NCBI GenBank assembly: GCA_036250225.1 | Contig: JAPZLL010000010.1 | Span: 620,001 to 684,000, forward strand | DNA: 64,000 bases | Direction of reading: 5' to 3' | DNA from: Cercophora sp. LCS_1 | Taxonomy: Eukaryota > Ascomycota > Sordariomycetes > Sordariales > Lasiosphaeriaceae | Notes under the pieces: model-generated | Seen by the model: the letters and a program-made list of their open reading frames with translations, nothing else | What the model was told of the DNA's origin: nothing | Database searches by the model: none | Program-made: the position numbers and the translations under genes | In this document: positions 33,043 through 44,248 of the stretch, piece by piece | Numbering within the stretch: position 1 is the first letter of the stretch | Layout of the letters: each line of letters begins with the position of its first letter

Positions 33043-34877
33043 TCATCGTGACCCCCAGCGAGCAAGTAGCTCGTCCTTCTTCGCGCTTTTGCCCCTGAGC
33101 TTGACCAACCCCGCATCTACTCCGTCAAGCTTGACGCGAATGTCGTCCATCTCCTGCGACAACAATCCAATGGACCCGTCAATCTCCGGGTCTACGAGCC
33201 TGACCTGACCGAATGGACTCTCTGCAAGGATGGAGTCGCGAAGCAACTGGATCGCAAGCTTGGCATCCTCAATCTGTCTAGTGGCCATGTGCTCAAAGGA
33301 CTCCTGGGCGTTGCGAGCGACGTCATCGACCTTGGCCCGACGCTCGGCCAGGATGGATGCCAGCTCTTCGGCTTGTGCTTTCGGGTCGGCAACACCAGAT
33401 TCATCGATCGACAGGCTGATGGCAAGACCCCTAAGAATCTCGTCCAGGGGTGGCTCATCGGCGAGGCCTATCCCAGATGACCTCCTCCTCCCCGATTGGG
33501 CTCGGGACCGTGCCGGCGAGTCTGCGCCAACCGGCACACCTGACTTGGGCCGGCGTGCAGGCGATGCTGGCACAACAGAAGGCTCCTTCTTGGTCGGCAG
33601 CTCGACCTTGGCCGACAATTCGGATCGCGCAACATCAACAAGAGCTGTCGCGGCAACCTGGTACGCCTGAAACGACTCGACCCTTTGTGCCAGTTCCTCC
33701 GTGCGTTCCAGTATGTAGTCAAGACAATCGTGCATCTGTGATAGGTGAGCAAGAGACAACGCGGATCTAGGGGTCGCTTACGTAGCGGACTGCCTCTTCC
33801 GACTTGGCAAGCCCCTGGCTGTTCCTCGCCGCCAGATTCTTAAGCGCCGGCTCGAGAAACTGCTGCTCGACAGACATTTGGGCAACAGGGAGAATCTCAG
33901 CATAGAGCGATTCCACCTCTTCCTGGAGGGCGGAGACGTCGTCGGCGGAAACGCCCTTGGTGGCACCCGATCGCATCGATGAAGCCAAAGCCTCCAGGTA
34001 GGTGCGATCGAGTTTTGTTCGCAGCCCCTCCACAGTGAACTTGATCAACCTATAAGGGTATCAGTCCCTTGTTTCTGCTCCAGGGAAAGGTCTTGTTATA
34101 GGCTTACCTTGCGCATGTCTCACGCAGCATGACGACATTGTCTTGCTCGTCCGGATCCTCGGTGTCCAGCTCATAGCCCAGTTTCTGGAGGCTGGAAAGA
34201 AGCTTGTCGTCGGAATGGAACAGCACTTCAGCCGTCTGCTGGATGTTGGCCCTGCCGCCGCCGCCGCTCTGCTGCTCAAGCTCGGCAATTTTAGAGTCCA
34301 GGCGCTGAGACAGCTCCTCGACCTAGACCAACGGTCAACACAGGGTTGCATCAGCTTCATCGAGATCCTAAAACTCACTGCTATAACAGTCGCTCTCCGA
34401 TTAGCATTCCATCGCAGCACCTGCTTCGCTTCCAGCGCAGCGCGTGCCTCCTGGTCCTTCTTGTTGCCGCTGACCAGGCGGCCGAGGGCCTCGTGCTGCT
34501 GCTTCAAGGATTCCGTCTGCTTCGAGATGGCCTCGGTGGAGCGGTTGAGCTGCTCGATGGCATCCCTGGTTTCGTTTTCGCTGAACGACTGGACTGATGC
34601 GAGGTCCGAAGATGCAGCCAGCTTTTGGGCCCCGCCCGACGCCTCCAGGGCGTTGAACCTGGCGCAGTGTCAGGGGCTGGGAACAATGGAAGGGGGGCGA
34701 ATAGGGGCCCTACTGATCCAGCTCGTCGATAGAAAGAAGCGTGTCTGGCCCGACGTGAAGGGAAACCCAGTCGCGCAGAACCTGGTTGTGCTCATTGTCA
34801 AACGCCGCCTTCACCGCTGTTGCATCGACAGGCGCGTCATATGCCCGGAGGGTCCTGATCAGAGACTCTGCATCCAT
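33043..34877 (-). CDS. Augmin (HAUS) subunit 3-like coiled-coil protein
   Basis: Minus-strand exons 34877-34714, 34658-34379, 34322-34108, 34049-33782 and 33735-33043, summing to 1620 bases, 539 residues. N-terminus: MDAESLIRTLRAYDAPVDA, then VLRDWVSLHVGPDTLLSIDE-LDQ-FNALEASG. The WVSxHVGPDxLLSxDEL-x-FxALExSG pattern is what I know from the HAUS3 N-terminal helical bundle (a Trp/Phe-rich helix, N-x-L-S-x-x-E-L, then L-x-x-S-G). The remainder is almost all heptad-rich coiled coil (STEAISKQTESLKQQHEALG, SQRLDSKIAELEQQ), with a Pro/Ser/Arg linker at about residues 350-395 (RSRAQSGRRRSSGIG). Augmin recruits gamma-tubulin to pre-existing microtubules in the spindle. The length is near that of known HAUS3 (about 600 residues). 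This is a remote-homology call made by eye; other spindle or tethering coiled-coil proteins remain possible. Confidence 0.55.
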
Positions 34878-37798
34878 CGTAAATGCTGGATGCTAGGCAC
34901 GGGCTGGGCGAGGGGTTAAATTTTGTCTTGGGATCGTGGGGTGACCTCATTACTGAACCACGTCTGGTCGTGGCTGCATGAAGCACGGCGAGCTCGTCGG
35001 GTTGCTCCTGCCGCCGTGTTTTCTTTCGTTGTTGTTCTGTTTGGCGATTCGACGACCGCCCCGCCGCGGGGCTCAGGGGCAGGGGAGGAGCCTGGAGCGC
35101 CACTTGGTCCAGGCTCCAGGAACCCATGCTTGGCACGGCATTCGCTGGAAATCGCCCGTTACGTCCGTAAATCTATCACGACGCACCCGCACCTCAACCA
35201 TACAAAAGTCAACTGCCGTGAACCGGGAAATCCTCCAGCAACACTGCGGGCAATTACTTGCTGCTTCACGCAGTGTGCCATCGCCAAAACTTCCTGCGCG
35301 CGGCAACGTTGGTTTCCACGATGGGGATAGCGCTGGTCCACAAGCAGCCCGCAATGACGACTGCGTCAATCGCCAGAGGTCGCCATCGCCAGCGCGATTG
35401 CATTTCCGATCGGTTTCTGCAGGTACCGCTTTCTACCTACCCTCTGCAGCGGTTGGCGCAATCTCTCTTGATAATACTGCGCGGCATCTGGGTCTCCCAA
35501 GTGGGCAACTAGACAAACGGCATTTCGCTGGACGCTGGATGGAAAACGCAGTGGTGGAGCAGTGGAGCAAGCGTCGAACGGATCGATGCGCGAGGCGTGA
35601 AGCCGATCGCCAAGCGCAAGCAAGAAATTCCCCCATCGCAGGACAGATGCCGATATGCAAGATGGTACCGACGGCCAATCTCGGGTGAGCCGTCTGCCGG
35701 CTTGGAGCTCGTCCGGATCAAGTGGCCCGGGAGTTTGCGAGAGCGTCCGGGGAATACCCCCGGGTTTCTGAGGTCTGACCTGCAGGTAGGGTATGAGACC
35801 AACAGATGTCGGCCAAAGTGGCTGGCGCGGTCTCCATCGCACTCGCAGGGCGCTTGCCATCCATTCCTTTGTCCAGATGCTGTTCGCTAGGCCGCATACG
35901 GGAATCTATATTTGAGGCGGTCAAGCGGTCCAACAGTACACAAAATGGCATTGGCCTCGCAAAGTTCGCGCTCAACACGAAGCCTCACCGTCGGCCTTCC
36001 CTAACCCCAGTCGCCTTGGCTACTCGAAAAAGAAGGATCGTCTGAATTAACTTCCAGAGGCAGCACAAACGTGGTGTTGTGGTCGTGGAGCGTCCAACCG
36101 GCGCTCGCAACGTGAGCGTGGAACGTTCCTCGGTGGGTTGCTTCGACGCTCTGTCAGCCCAATCAGGCCCACGACGGCGTCTTCAGCGAGCTCAGCACAA
36201 CACCAGCAACAGGAAATGTGTCTTTGCCTTTCAAGTCCGGACCAGCCCGGCTCGAGCCGCAGCCAACCGTTGTTTCGGCGACGGGAGGCTGCATGCCCAC
36301 CGCCACATATCGGATCTCTGGCTCTTCTGACTGAACTGCTGACCATGGGGCTCTCTCTCTGTTTGCAACCAGCTGGCCTCGGCGCTGATGCGGCCAGGGG
36401 TATCTGTCAGGAACTTGTTGATCTTCTGCCTCAGATGGCCCGATTGGGCACCAGTGGACCGATGGACGGCCCAAGAACGGCGCTGCAAGTATTCAGATGA
36501 CCGGCAGCTGGCCGGCTCGACTTGTCAAATCTGACACCTGCCGCGCCTGAACCAGCCCGGCATGTTTGCGCCGTCGTTTGGCCTTGCCCACCAGCCAATC
36601 CACAACACCCTAGGCTTGGCCTCATAGTCCGGCCCCTGGACGGCGAGCCGCCCGTTTGTGGGGGACCGTGTGGCGCCGTGTGGCGCGCTGCCGGCACTCC
36701 TCGGCCCCCCGTTTGGGCCAATGCTGCAAGCCAGACGCGAGTCTCTACTTGTAGATTGCCATAGCTTTGACAATCGAGACAACTCACTCACCTGTGCCCC
36801 CCTGCAACTACCGTAGAGCCTCCTCCGCCATGGCCCGGGCCCGAATTGAGACGTCAGATCTCATCTCGAGTCACCCGTTCGGCACATCCACATGTGGAAA
36901 TGGACTCGGACCAGCCACGGCTCACGGCAACGGGTCTTGAACGCTATCCCGGGCCTGAAGACGACACAACGGCCCCCCAACTTCGCACCCTTGGTCTTAC
37001 GCACGCTGTCTGGGCGGCCACAAGCCGGACACCGGCTGGCTCACTTCGTGTTTGCGGGCAACGAGCTGGTCCCTGTATAGTGCACAAGGAGTCGTCTGGT
37101 ACTCTGTTTGAACCCCGGCCTGCAGGCCGTTGCGGCCCGGCGGATATGCGTCCAGGGACCTGACTTTGCGGTCCCAGAAATAGGCGAAGGCGCTCACCGA
37201 CATGTTGACGTGTCGCCCACATTACATCACCCGCGATGCTGTTGTGAGCCCACCCGGGCAAACGCAATACGCTTGTGAATGCCCTGCCGCCCCTTCCCAT
37301 TCGCCCGATCGGCTCCTTGGGATGGGCCTGAGGACCCTCGGTACCACTGGGTAACCGGCCGTCCAGCCTCGTCCAGGGCATCTGGGCGTGATTAGCACCG
37401 AGGGCCCCCCCGATCCACCATGGCACAGCAGGCTGCTCTTCGAGGGCTGAGCCTGTCCGCGAAGTTTCCGCTGGACGACGCCCTCGCCAGCCAGGCCCGA
37501 CCCGGCGCCGTGACTGGCAACCACATGGCGGGAGGCGCACAAACGCGAGACCTCTGGCCCGTGGGGTTCCTTGCGGTATGTCCTAGACACCACGAGGTCA
37601 CGGCTTGCAGTCCCTTTAAGTCCCGGCTGCGGCCCTTTCTCTGCTCTTTGCCTCGCCATTCTTGGTCATGTCTCACTGCTTGATATATCTGCAGCTCTAT
37701 CAAAAGAGCAAACGCCGAGGCGGTCAGTTCGCAATCTTTGTTCCTCAGGCATACATCTCGCCGAACACCGCTGCCGTGGTGCTGGATCAGAGTTGGCT
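34878..37798. other. Gene-poor 2.9-kb spacer
   Basis: No convincing gene. Many overlapping short frames on both strands reflect GC-rich composition rather than coding. No terminal repeats or transposase motifs seen. The HAUS3-like gene's promoter is at the left end and that of the LrgB-like gene at the right. Confidence 0.5.
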
Positions 37799-39601
37799 AT
37801 GGCCTCTTCGTCGCCCCTCACCAACCAGTCCGTCGTCCCAATGTCGACGTCCGCCGCAGCGTCCATCCGCTGTTCCCTCATGCGGTCTCCATATTGGGAG
37901 ACCGTTACCAAACTGCGGGATGGGTTCGTCGCCGTGCTCATTGGACTATTTGCCCAGCTCCTGCTTGCAGGTATACAGTCATTGCTCAACCGGAACGATG
38001 TCGACTTTCCTCCCTCGGTCCTCGCCATGGTTTTGGTGTTCGTCACTTTCCTTCTGTGCGGATGTTTTCTCCCAGGAGTGGACGGCTTCTACAAGAAACA
38101 GCTCCTGCCTGCGGTAAGTTTTGGGTACCCTTGCGACCAGAAGATAAACTAACGCTAACCAGGCCAACCTCATGAACCGACACATGTCCATTGGCTTCAC
38201 AATTCCATTTGTCATGGTCTGCCGCAGTGAGGTAGCAATGCCGACTACAATTGGGCTAATAATTGCCTGCTTCAGTATGTATCTGACGGTCGTGGACTTG
38301 GACGCTCGCTAACCAACCCAGTCGTGACAGGGATTATTAACACCGTTACTGCCTATGGCCTCGCTCTGCCTATGCAAACTCTACTCACTCGCTGGGAGAA
38401 TTGCTCGGCCGCCCTCGCTTGCCTCGCCAGCAGCCCTGAGCCCGAGCCAACGCAGCAAAGCCGGACGCCGTGCAAATACATTGAGGACTCTCCCTTGTCA
38501 ACATTCGCCGCCTTTACCCCGTCCTCTTCACGACCATCAACACCGACGACAACGACTACCTCCGCGGTCCTCAGCTGCCTCCTCGCTCACCCTCTCCTCC
38601 TCCTCTTGTGGACCCTCACCATGACGTTCGGTCTTCCTCTTCGGGTAACCCACACCTCGACAATCATCCTCCCAACCCTACTACTAGTCTCCCTCTGGCT
38701 CACGACCCTAACTATCCAATCAATCCTCAAAACGACCCAGCTCCTTTCCCCAAGAATCCGAACCCTCCTTGCCTCCCTTGCGAATCCAGTCCTTTTCACC
38801 TCCCTCCTCATGATCGCCTACGCCTCCGTCGAATCCGCCGTATCCAAAACATCCCTCCACACGATCCTCGATAACCTCCAAACCCACACCGCCTTATCCG
38901 ATCTGATCATCACCCGCTCAGCCAAAGCCCTTGCAGCAGGCGACATCGCCCTCTCCGTCCTTAACGCAGGCCTCGTCTCCTGGGGTCTCAAGCTCTACGA
39001 ATACCGCGCCCAGCTCCTGTCCCGGGCAGGCCTCACCGTCTTCTCCGTCAGCTCCCTCCTCGCCCTGCTCAACGTATCCCTCTACCCGGTCCTCGCACGC
39101 GCCATGGGCCTCGAATCGGCACGGGCTCTCGCATTTGCCGCGCGCAGCGTAACCATCGCGTTCGGCACGCCAGTCATGACCACGATGAGCGGCGACGCGG
39201 GGCTCAACGCAGCAATGGTTGTCGTGGCGGGGATACTGTGGCAGGTCGGACTCGGGTTCGTTGCGGGAGACAAGAAGGGCGTCGAGGCGGCCAAGGGAAC
39301 GGAGACTGCTAGGAGCAGTTTGACGTTGACTGAGGGTGAGGTTGGGGATGTGGAGGCGCAGGTTGTCCGCAGACAAGCTGACGCCGGGGAGAGGAGGGAT
39401 GAGAAGAAGGATGTGGCAAAGGGTGTCATGGTTGGGATCAACGCTGCGGCTATGGGGACGGCGTACCTGTATGAAGTGGGGAGCGAGGCGGCGCCGTATT
39501 CGGCGCTGAGCATGATGGCGTTGGGAATCATGACTGTTGTGTTTGCGAGCATTCACCCGTTAGCGGGGTGGGTTGTCACCAGGATGGCCGAGGGGTTTTG
39601 A
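37799..39601 (+). CDS. LrgB-like multi-pass membrane protein
   Basis: Three exons, 37799-38113, 38163-38274 and 38322-39601, sum 1707 bases, 568 residues. The family is the eukaryotic LrgA/LrgB-type group, known from bacterial holin-like exporters and the plant plastid glycolate/glycerate transporter PLGG1. Signals: hydrophobic segments from VAVLIGLFAQLLLAGIQSLL onward; an LrgA-like N-terminal half (NRHMSIGFTIPFVMVCRSEV); TGIINTVTAYGLALP; and an LrgB core at the C-terminal side with FGTPVMTTMSGDAGLNAAMV, VAGILWQVGLGFVAG, then AKGVMVGINAAAMGTAYLYE and SALSMMALGIMTVVFASIHP. The long hydrophilic insert at residues about 350-400 is Glu/Arg-rich. The substrate in fungi is unknown; a plasma or mitochondrial membrane carrier is possible. 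Confidence 0.85.
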
Positions 39602-40165
39602 GTGTGTTCCGTCTGTGATTTGGGGGTTTTCGGATCGGGGGATGAAGTAATGACTTGCATGTTAGGAGCGAGACTTTTTTTTGGCTTAGTTGTTCGTTTG
39701 GGAAGAGTAAAGGGTTGCGTCTTGGGTTCAAGCACAGGAAATACGGAGTATACGGGATGGGTTCGATACACGGCGTTCTATACCCCCCTTTTCTAGATGG
39801 ACGGTTGAGCACTGGCTCCCGTGTGGGCTCTTTGGCTTTCTTCAGGCGTTTAGAAAGAGGTAATCATGGAGGTAGGCATTGGATCTGGATCCAATAAACT
39901 ACATAACGTGGCTCGAGGAGTGGAGAAATACGAATCTTTGGCACAACTTGCAGTTCTGCCAAGTGGATCTGGTGAACAGGCATGGATCAACACCTGCTGC
40001 AGCACAACTTTTGATATAATCAAGACAACGACAGGCATCTTGAAGCCTGATACGAACGCCAGAAGCTCTTCATGGTCCCTCCTTGCTGACAAATGACGCT
40101 CCGTGATGTCCTGACTGGTCCAGGACGCTCATCATGATCAAACATCGCTCCGCCGCGATGTCGCT
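39602..40165. other. Convergent 3' spacer
   Basis: Between the LrgB-like stop and the PIN1-type stop. Nothing gene-like beyond short frames. Confidence 0.5.
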
Positions 40166-40872
40166 TTATTCGAGTCTAGGCCTGATGTTAGCGGCTTGGC
40201 TGGGGGCAAAAAGGGGTGGGCAAGCAAACCTCTCGATCAAGTGCAGACCGCTCGCAGTGTCAACGATGCCGGAAATCTCCCCCACCTTAAGAGCAAACGC
40301 GGCGTCCTCAAACTCCTTTTGCATGTCGCCTCGTCCGAAGTAACCAAGGTCGCCCCGCTTGCGCGCACTGCTGCAGTCCGACTCGGTCGACGCCAGCTCG
40401 CCGAGGCTGACCTCGCCGCTGTCGATGCTCTTCTGGTAGCGCTCAAGAATGGACCGGGCTTCGCTCTTGGTGCGGGTGATCTGGGTCTACAGGATGCGCT
40501 CGTCAATTAACTGAAAAATTGCCCGTTGACAAAAGGGTGCCTACCTCTCGCCAACTCGAAGGGCGCCTGCTCTCGTTGTGCTTGACCAGAAGATGCGCTG
40601 CGCGGATCTTACCCGCCTGGCCTTGTGGCAAAATATCCAAGCTGCTACTATGGTACTTTGCCATGTAAACCTTGAGCTTCTCCGTATCTGTGCCTGCTGG
40701 TGGCTCCCAGCGCGAGTTCTTTTCGGCTGCGTTGAAGTAGTAGGGAAGATTCTTGCTCTGGCTGTGCCGCACCTCCCAGTTCGGGGGAAGACCGGTTTCG
40801 ATACCCTGCAAAACAGACGATGGCGTCAACAAAGGGGGACACGGTGCCGGAGGCATCACTCACGTCGCTCAT
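40166..40872 (-). CDS. PIN1: PIN1/ESS1-type peptidyl-prolyl isomerase (parvulin with WW domain)
   Basis: Isomerises phospho-Ser/Thr-Pro bonds; the yeast counterpart Ess1 acts on the RNA polymerase II C-terminal domain. Four minus-strand exons: 40872-40864 (9 bases, M-S-D), 40805-40545, 40486-40230 and 40175-40166 (10 bases), sum 537, 178 residues. The WW domain occupies residues about 5-40: LPPNWEVRHSQSKNLPYYFN then SRWEPP (both Trp present). The parvulin domain: RAAHLLVKHNESRRPSSW (Lys and two Arg that bind phosphate), the catalytic-Cys segment STESDCSSARKRGDLGYFG, FEDAAFALKVGEISG and SGLHLIERLE. The final four residues come from the last 10-base exon, reached with the CCTAG acceptor at 40176. 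Nothing is missing, so an active enzyme is expected, nuclear and cytosolic. Confidence 0.95.
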
Positions 40873-42435
40873 GATTAATTGTGGTTCAGATGGGTGCTCT
40901 TGAGAGACTGCAAAAGGATCTGGGTCGATTGCGAAAACGACAGGATGCCCGGATTTGCAATGCGGGAGCAGCTCGGGAAGCAGGGTCCTATGTATACCGG
41001 ACAAATGGGTTTCTCTGGGGAAAAGACGCAATGGGACTTTCTGGGGAAAGGATGCGGGCGGCGGCCACTTGATGCACTCGGGACTGGATGGGCTGGGAAT
41101 GGAACGGGAAGAGGGGCGTCAGCGACGCGTTGGCGGGGTCGCCGTTGCCAGGGCACGCATCTGAGGTGCATCAAGGATCCCCTGTCCTGGCACTGTCTCA
41201 CTGGCCCAGCCGGACGCTAGCGCCGGACCCGCTCAGAGGGTTCAACACGACTGCCCAGTGTGCGGCCAATGTGGCAGCCACTCTATGTACGACACATCAC
41301 GAGGTCCCACGGTGACGATGGAGGGAGGGGGTTTTGCAGGTTCCTGACGAACGGATAATTCGAAGTTTGGGCTCAACAAAACCCGGTAGACCGGTATTAT
41401 ATTGCCCCGTATTGGCACATTTGCAAGCCGGCAGTCAGAGATGATTTACGATGCTCGGCTGCTTTCACCGAGAGCTGACAGACGGGACCGCAGTGTCTCA
41501 AAGCTCCGAATTTGCTGTTCACCAGATCTCAGCCTTGTTGCACGCCTGACTGATAACCCCGCCTCTGGTGAACCGTCAGCAGCACCATCGTGACCGCCTG
41601 GTGTGGGTGGTGCCTTGGAGTTGGAGCACATTGTCCTCGAGGAATAAAAAATGACATAGCCTGCACAGCTTACGAAGATCTATCGGGTTATATAGCAACG
41701 TCTTCCAATCCAATGTCCAAGTGGCTTTGCGTGGCAGCGGACAGTGCCAATGTTTTGAGCGTGCATTGACCAGGGTAGGCTGAACAGAGGGGCATTGTGG
41801 GGCGACTGTAGAGAAACTTCGAGTTCGCCGCAAACGGGTGGTGTGCATGATTGGCCCCTGGATTGTTCAACGCCCAAGCTTTTTGCGCCTTCGCAACATC
41901 AGATCGCGAGTGTTCCTGCCCGCAAGAGCATTTCGCAACCAAAAGGCGGGTCTCTTCTCCAGGCGCATCAAATCTTAAACAGTGCCCCTCGCTTTCCAAA
42001 CATTTCTTCTCCAGTTTCCTTCCTACCACCTCGGAGCGAACACCCGAAGCATCCAGCCAGCAGCAAACTTGATCACAAAGCGCGTCCCTCTGATCGCATC
42101 CCCTCCCAGTACCCTTGACCTTTTGAGTCGCAGTCTTCCTCTCGACCCTTTGTTGAAGTACCTTCTGGGGTCCTTCCATCGCGTATACTCAAGACTTCCT
42201 TTAACCGCAGGCCCTTCGTCGACTTTCGGCTCGTTTTCTCCACCGACTTCCGTTGCAAACCGAGAACGATCGCGAGCGCAACCATCCAGTCAACTTCATC
42301 GCCCCCTGACAACGAACTGCACTATATTCTTCATTTCTCTTCACCACCTCCAACGATAAGTCTCCAACCGCATCTTCGTCCGACAGCCGTCCATTGCGAA
42401 ACTTTAACGATTACAACAATCTCGAATCAATAAAG
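40873..42435. other. Divergent promoter region of PIN1 and RPB9
   Basis: No gene found in 1.56 kb. The right half (41900-42420) is pyrimidine-rich (CTTCGTCG, TCTCCAACCG, CCTCCAACG), consistent with promoter and leader of RPB9. No TATA box is clear. Confidence 0.5.
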
Positions 42436-43365
42436 ATGTCGTCTCCCGCTCCCTCCAACGCCGGTGGCAACGACAAGAAGCCTCTCGAGCAGATCACCTT
42501 CCGCTTCTGTTCGGAGTGCAGCAACATGCTGTACCCCAAGGAGGACGAGGTCGACCGCAAGCTCCTTTTCACCTGCCGCACGTGCAGCTATTCGGAGGAG
42601 GCAACTTCATCTTGCATCTTCCGCAATGTCTTGAACAACGCCGCTGGCGAGACTGCTGGCGTTACCCAGGACGTGGGCTCTGACCCTACGGTTAGTACCC
42701 CCATCTTTCCTGACAATTCCGTTTCGCCCGAGGAGGGCCCCTTCTCCCTGGTCTTTTGCGTTTCCTGCGGCGTCCCGATTGTGTGCAGCGTCTGCAAGAC
42801 CAACACGGCGACCCTGAAGGGTCTCGAGGAACAGCCCGGCGAGGACGCCGTGGTGTGGGACATCACAGACGAGCACGTGGGGGTCTTCACGGGCGGGGAG
42901 CTGGACGAGGAACTCCCGCTCGCGCGGCTCGCCGCGATGATGGACACGGGGAGCTTGACGGCGAGCTCCTCGGCGCGTTCGCCGACGGGGCCGAAACCCC
43001 CCCAGAAACAAGAATACCTGCCCCCCGACACCCAAGCCAAGTGGCTTGGATCTGCCACCACCCTCATCAAGTGATGAGACAAGAGTATGTTTCCTATTCT
43101 CTCCTTCTTATTCTCTCCTCTCTCGCTTCTTTCCAGTTCGAATTCCGAGACTAACCTTTCCTCCCCTTGTAGCTCCCTCGAACAACGAGAACCTGCCCGG
43201 CCTGCAACTATAACGAGGCCGTCTTCTTCCAGTCACAACAGCGTAGCGCCGAAACAGGCATGGTAAGCAAAGACCCCGACCCTCATCTCTCCATGCTTTA
43301 CAGATGCTAACCCGAGCCAGAAACTGTTCTACGTTTGCTGCGACTGTGGCAACATCTTCCAATAA
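42436..43365 (+). CDS. RPB9: RNA polymerase II subunit RPB9
   Basis: Small zinc-ribbon subunit of RNA polymerase II, important for start-site selection, fidelity and transcript cleavage. Exons 42436-42690, 43173-43262 and 43321-43365, sum 390 bases, 129 residues (yeast has 122). The N-terminal zinc ribbon has CSECSNMLYP and CRTCSY. The C-terminal zinc ribbon has TRTCPACNYNEAVFFQSQQR and the invariant end KLFYVCCDCGNIFQ. The first intron is long for this genome (482 bases, donor GTTAGT) and stays in frame with exon 1 for 384 bases to a TGA at 43074. A retained intron would therefore give a 212-residue variant without the second ribbon. The canonical spliced form is certain from conservation. 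Confidence 0.95.
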
Positions 43366-43737
43366 TCGTAATGGTCAAGATTGCAGACATTTGTGGCGTT
43401 TCTGGACTGGAAATAGGGCAACAACGGAGTACAGGACAAGGATTTCCCCGTGGTGGCAGCAGGGGGTGGCTACCTAGGCAGAGGATAGATAGACATCTCG
43501 CGGCACTGCCAGCACTTTGAGCGTGGATTCTGTTGTCTGGTGTTTTACTGTTTATTTGTACATGTGTTGTACATATGCTGAGTTTGGGATATATGTTGTT
43601 ATCAACGCCCTCGTGGTGTTCCATGGACACACTCCGTCCTCCCAAAATTGCATCAGCTGTTGGAGGTGTCTCGGATGCACAGGCAACCGTTCGACCACCA
43701 CCGCCCCATCATCTCTGCTTCCGTTCCTATTCCCGCA
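43366..43737. other. Convergent 3' spacer
   Basis: Between RPB9 and the minus-strand uL14m gene. 3' UTR sequence only; nothing else seen. Confidence 0.5.
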
Positions 43738-44248
43738 TCATGCCTGCATAGGCGCCATGCTGAGAATCTTGCTCCATTTCTTCTTCCGCAGCTCCTGGCC
43801 CACTACACCATTGACACGGGTCCCGACTGGATCACCAGCCTTGCTAATCAAGACGCAGGCATTGTCGTCGAACTTGACCACGCTTCCGTCCCTCCTCGTC
43901 ACCTTTTGTTTCGTACGCACAACTACGGCGTGTCTGATATCGCCTCGCTTGACTTTGGATGCGGCGGAAGAGGAGGCCATGCCCTCGGCCTGAGCGCCTC
44001 TTTGTTTCTGGACAACGACAACGATTCGATCACCTGTGAAAGTCCTTTGGTCAGAGACAGGAATCGAGTACACTGTGGCAAGCCTCACTCACCAATGGAG
44101 GCGTGCCTCTTTTGACCGACGATCATGGCGCATTCGACAATGGCGGCGCCCGAGTTATCGATGCAATTGAGCATCGACTGCCCCTGCGTCAGCGTCTCTG
44201 TCGCTCCTCGGCGTCCTGGAAACACGTGCATACCTTTAGCTGAATCAT
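43738..44248 (-). CDS. MRPL38: Mitochondrial large-subunit ribosomal protein uL14m
   Basis: Three minus-strand exons, 44248-44234 (15 bases, MIQLK), 44183-44093 and 44033-43738; sum 402 bases, 133 residues. It folds as ribosomal protein L14: QSMLNCIDNSGAAIVECAMI at the start (the NSGA motif is universal), then GDRIVVVVQKQR, RGDIRHAVVVRTKQKVTRRD, GSVVKFDDNACVLISKAGDP and GTRVNGVVGQELRKKKWSKI. FDDNACVLI and PxGTR are diagnostic. An extra 15-residue Ala/Ser insert sits before the RGDIR segment. The bacterial-like rather than cytosolic L23-like sequence and the lack of a cleavable presequence match yeast Mrpl38. It acts at the interface of the mitoribosome subunits. Unspliced reading would miss the first 36 residues. 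Confidence 0.93.

Noticed and set aside
34930..37700. Cluster of overlapping frames that might be a transposon
   Set aside because: No transposase or reverse transcriptase motif, no terminal or target-site repeats seen; frames on both strands are equally random.
42607..43035. Minus-strand frame opposite the RPB9 intron
   Set aside because: Arg/Gly-rich shadow. The plus-strand frame continuous with RPB9 exon 1 explains the openness better.
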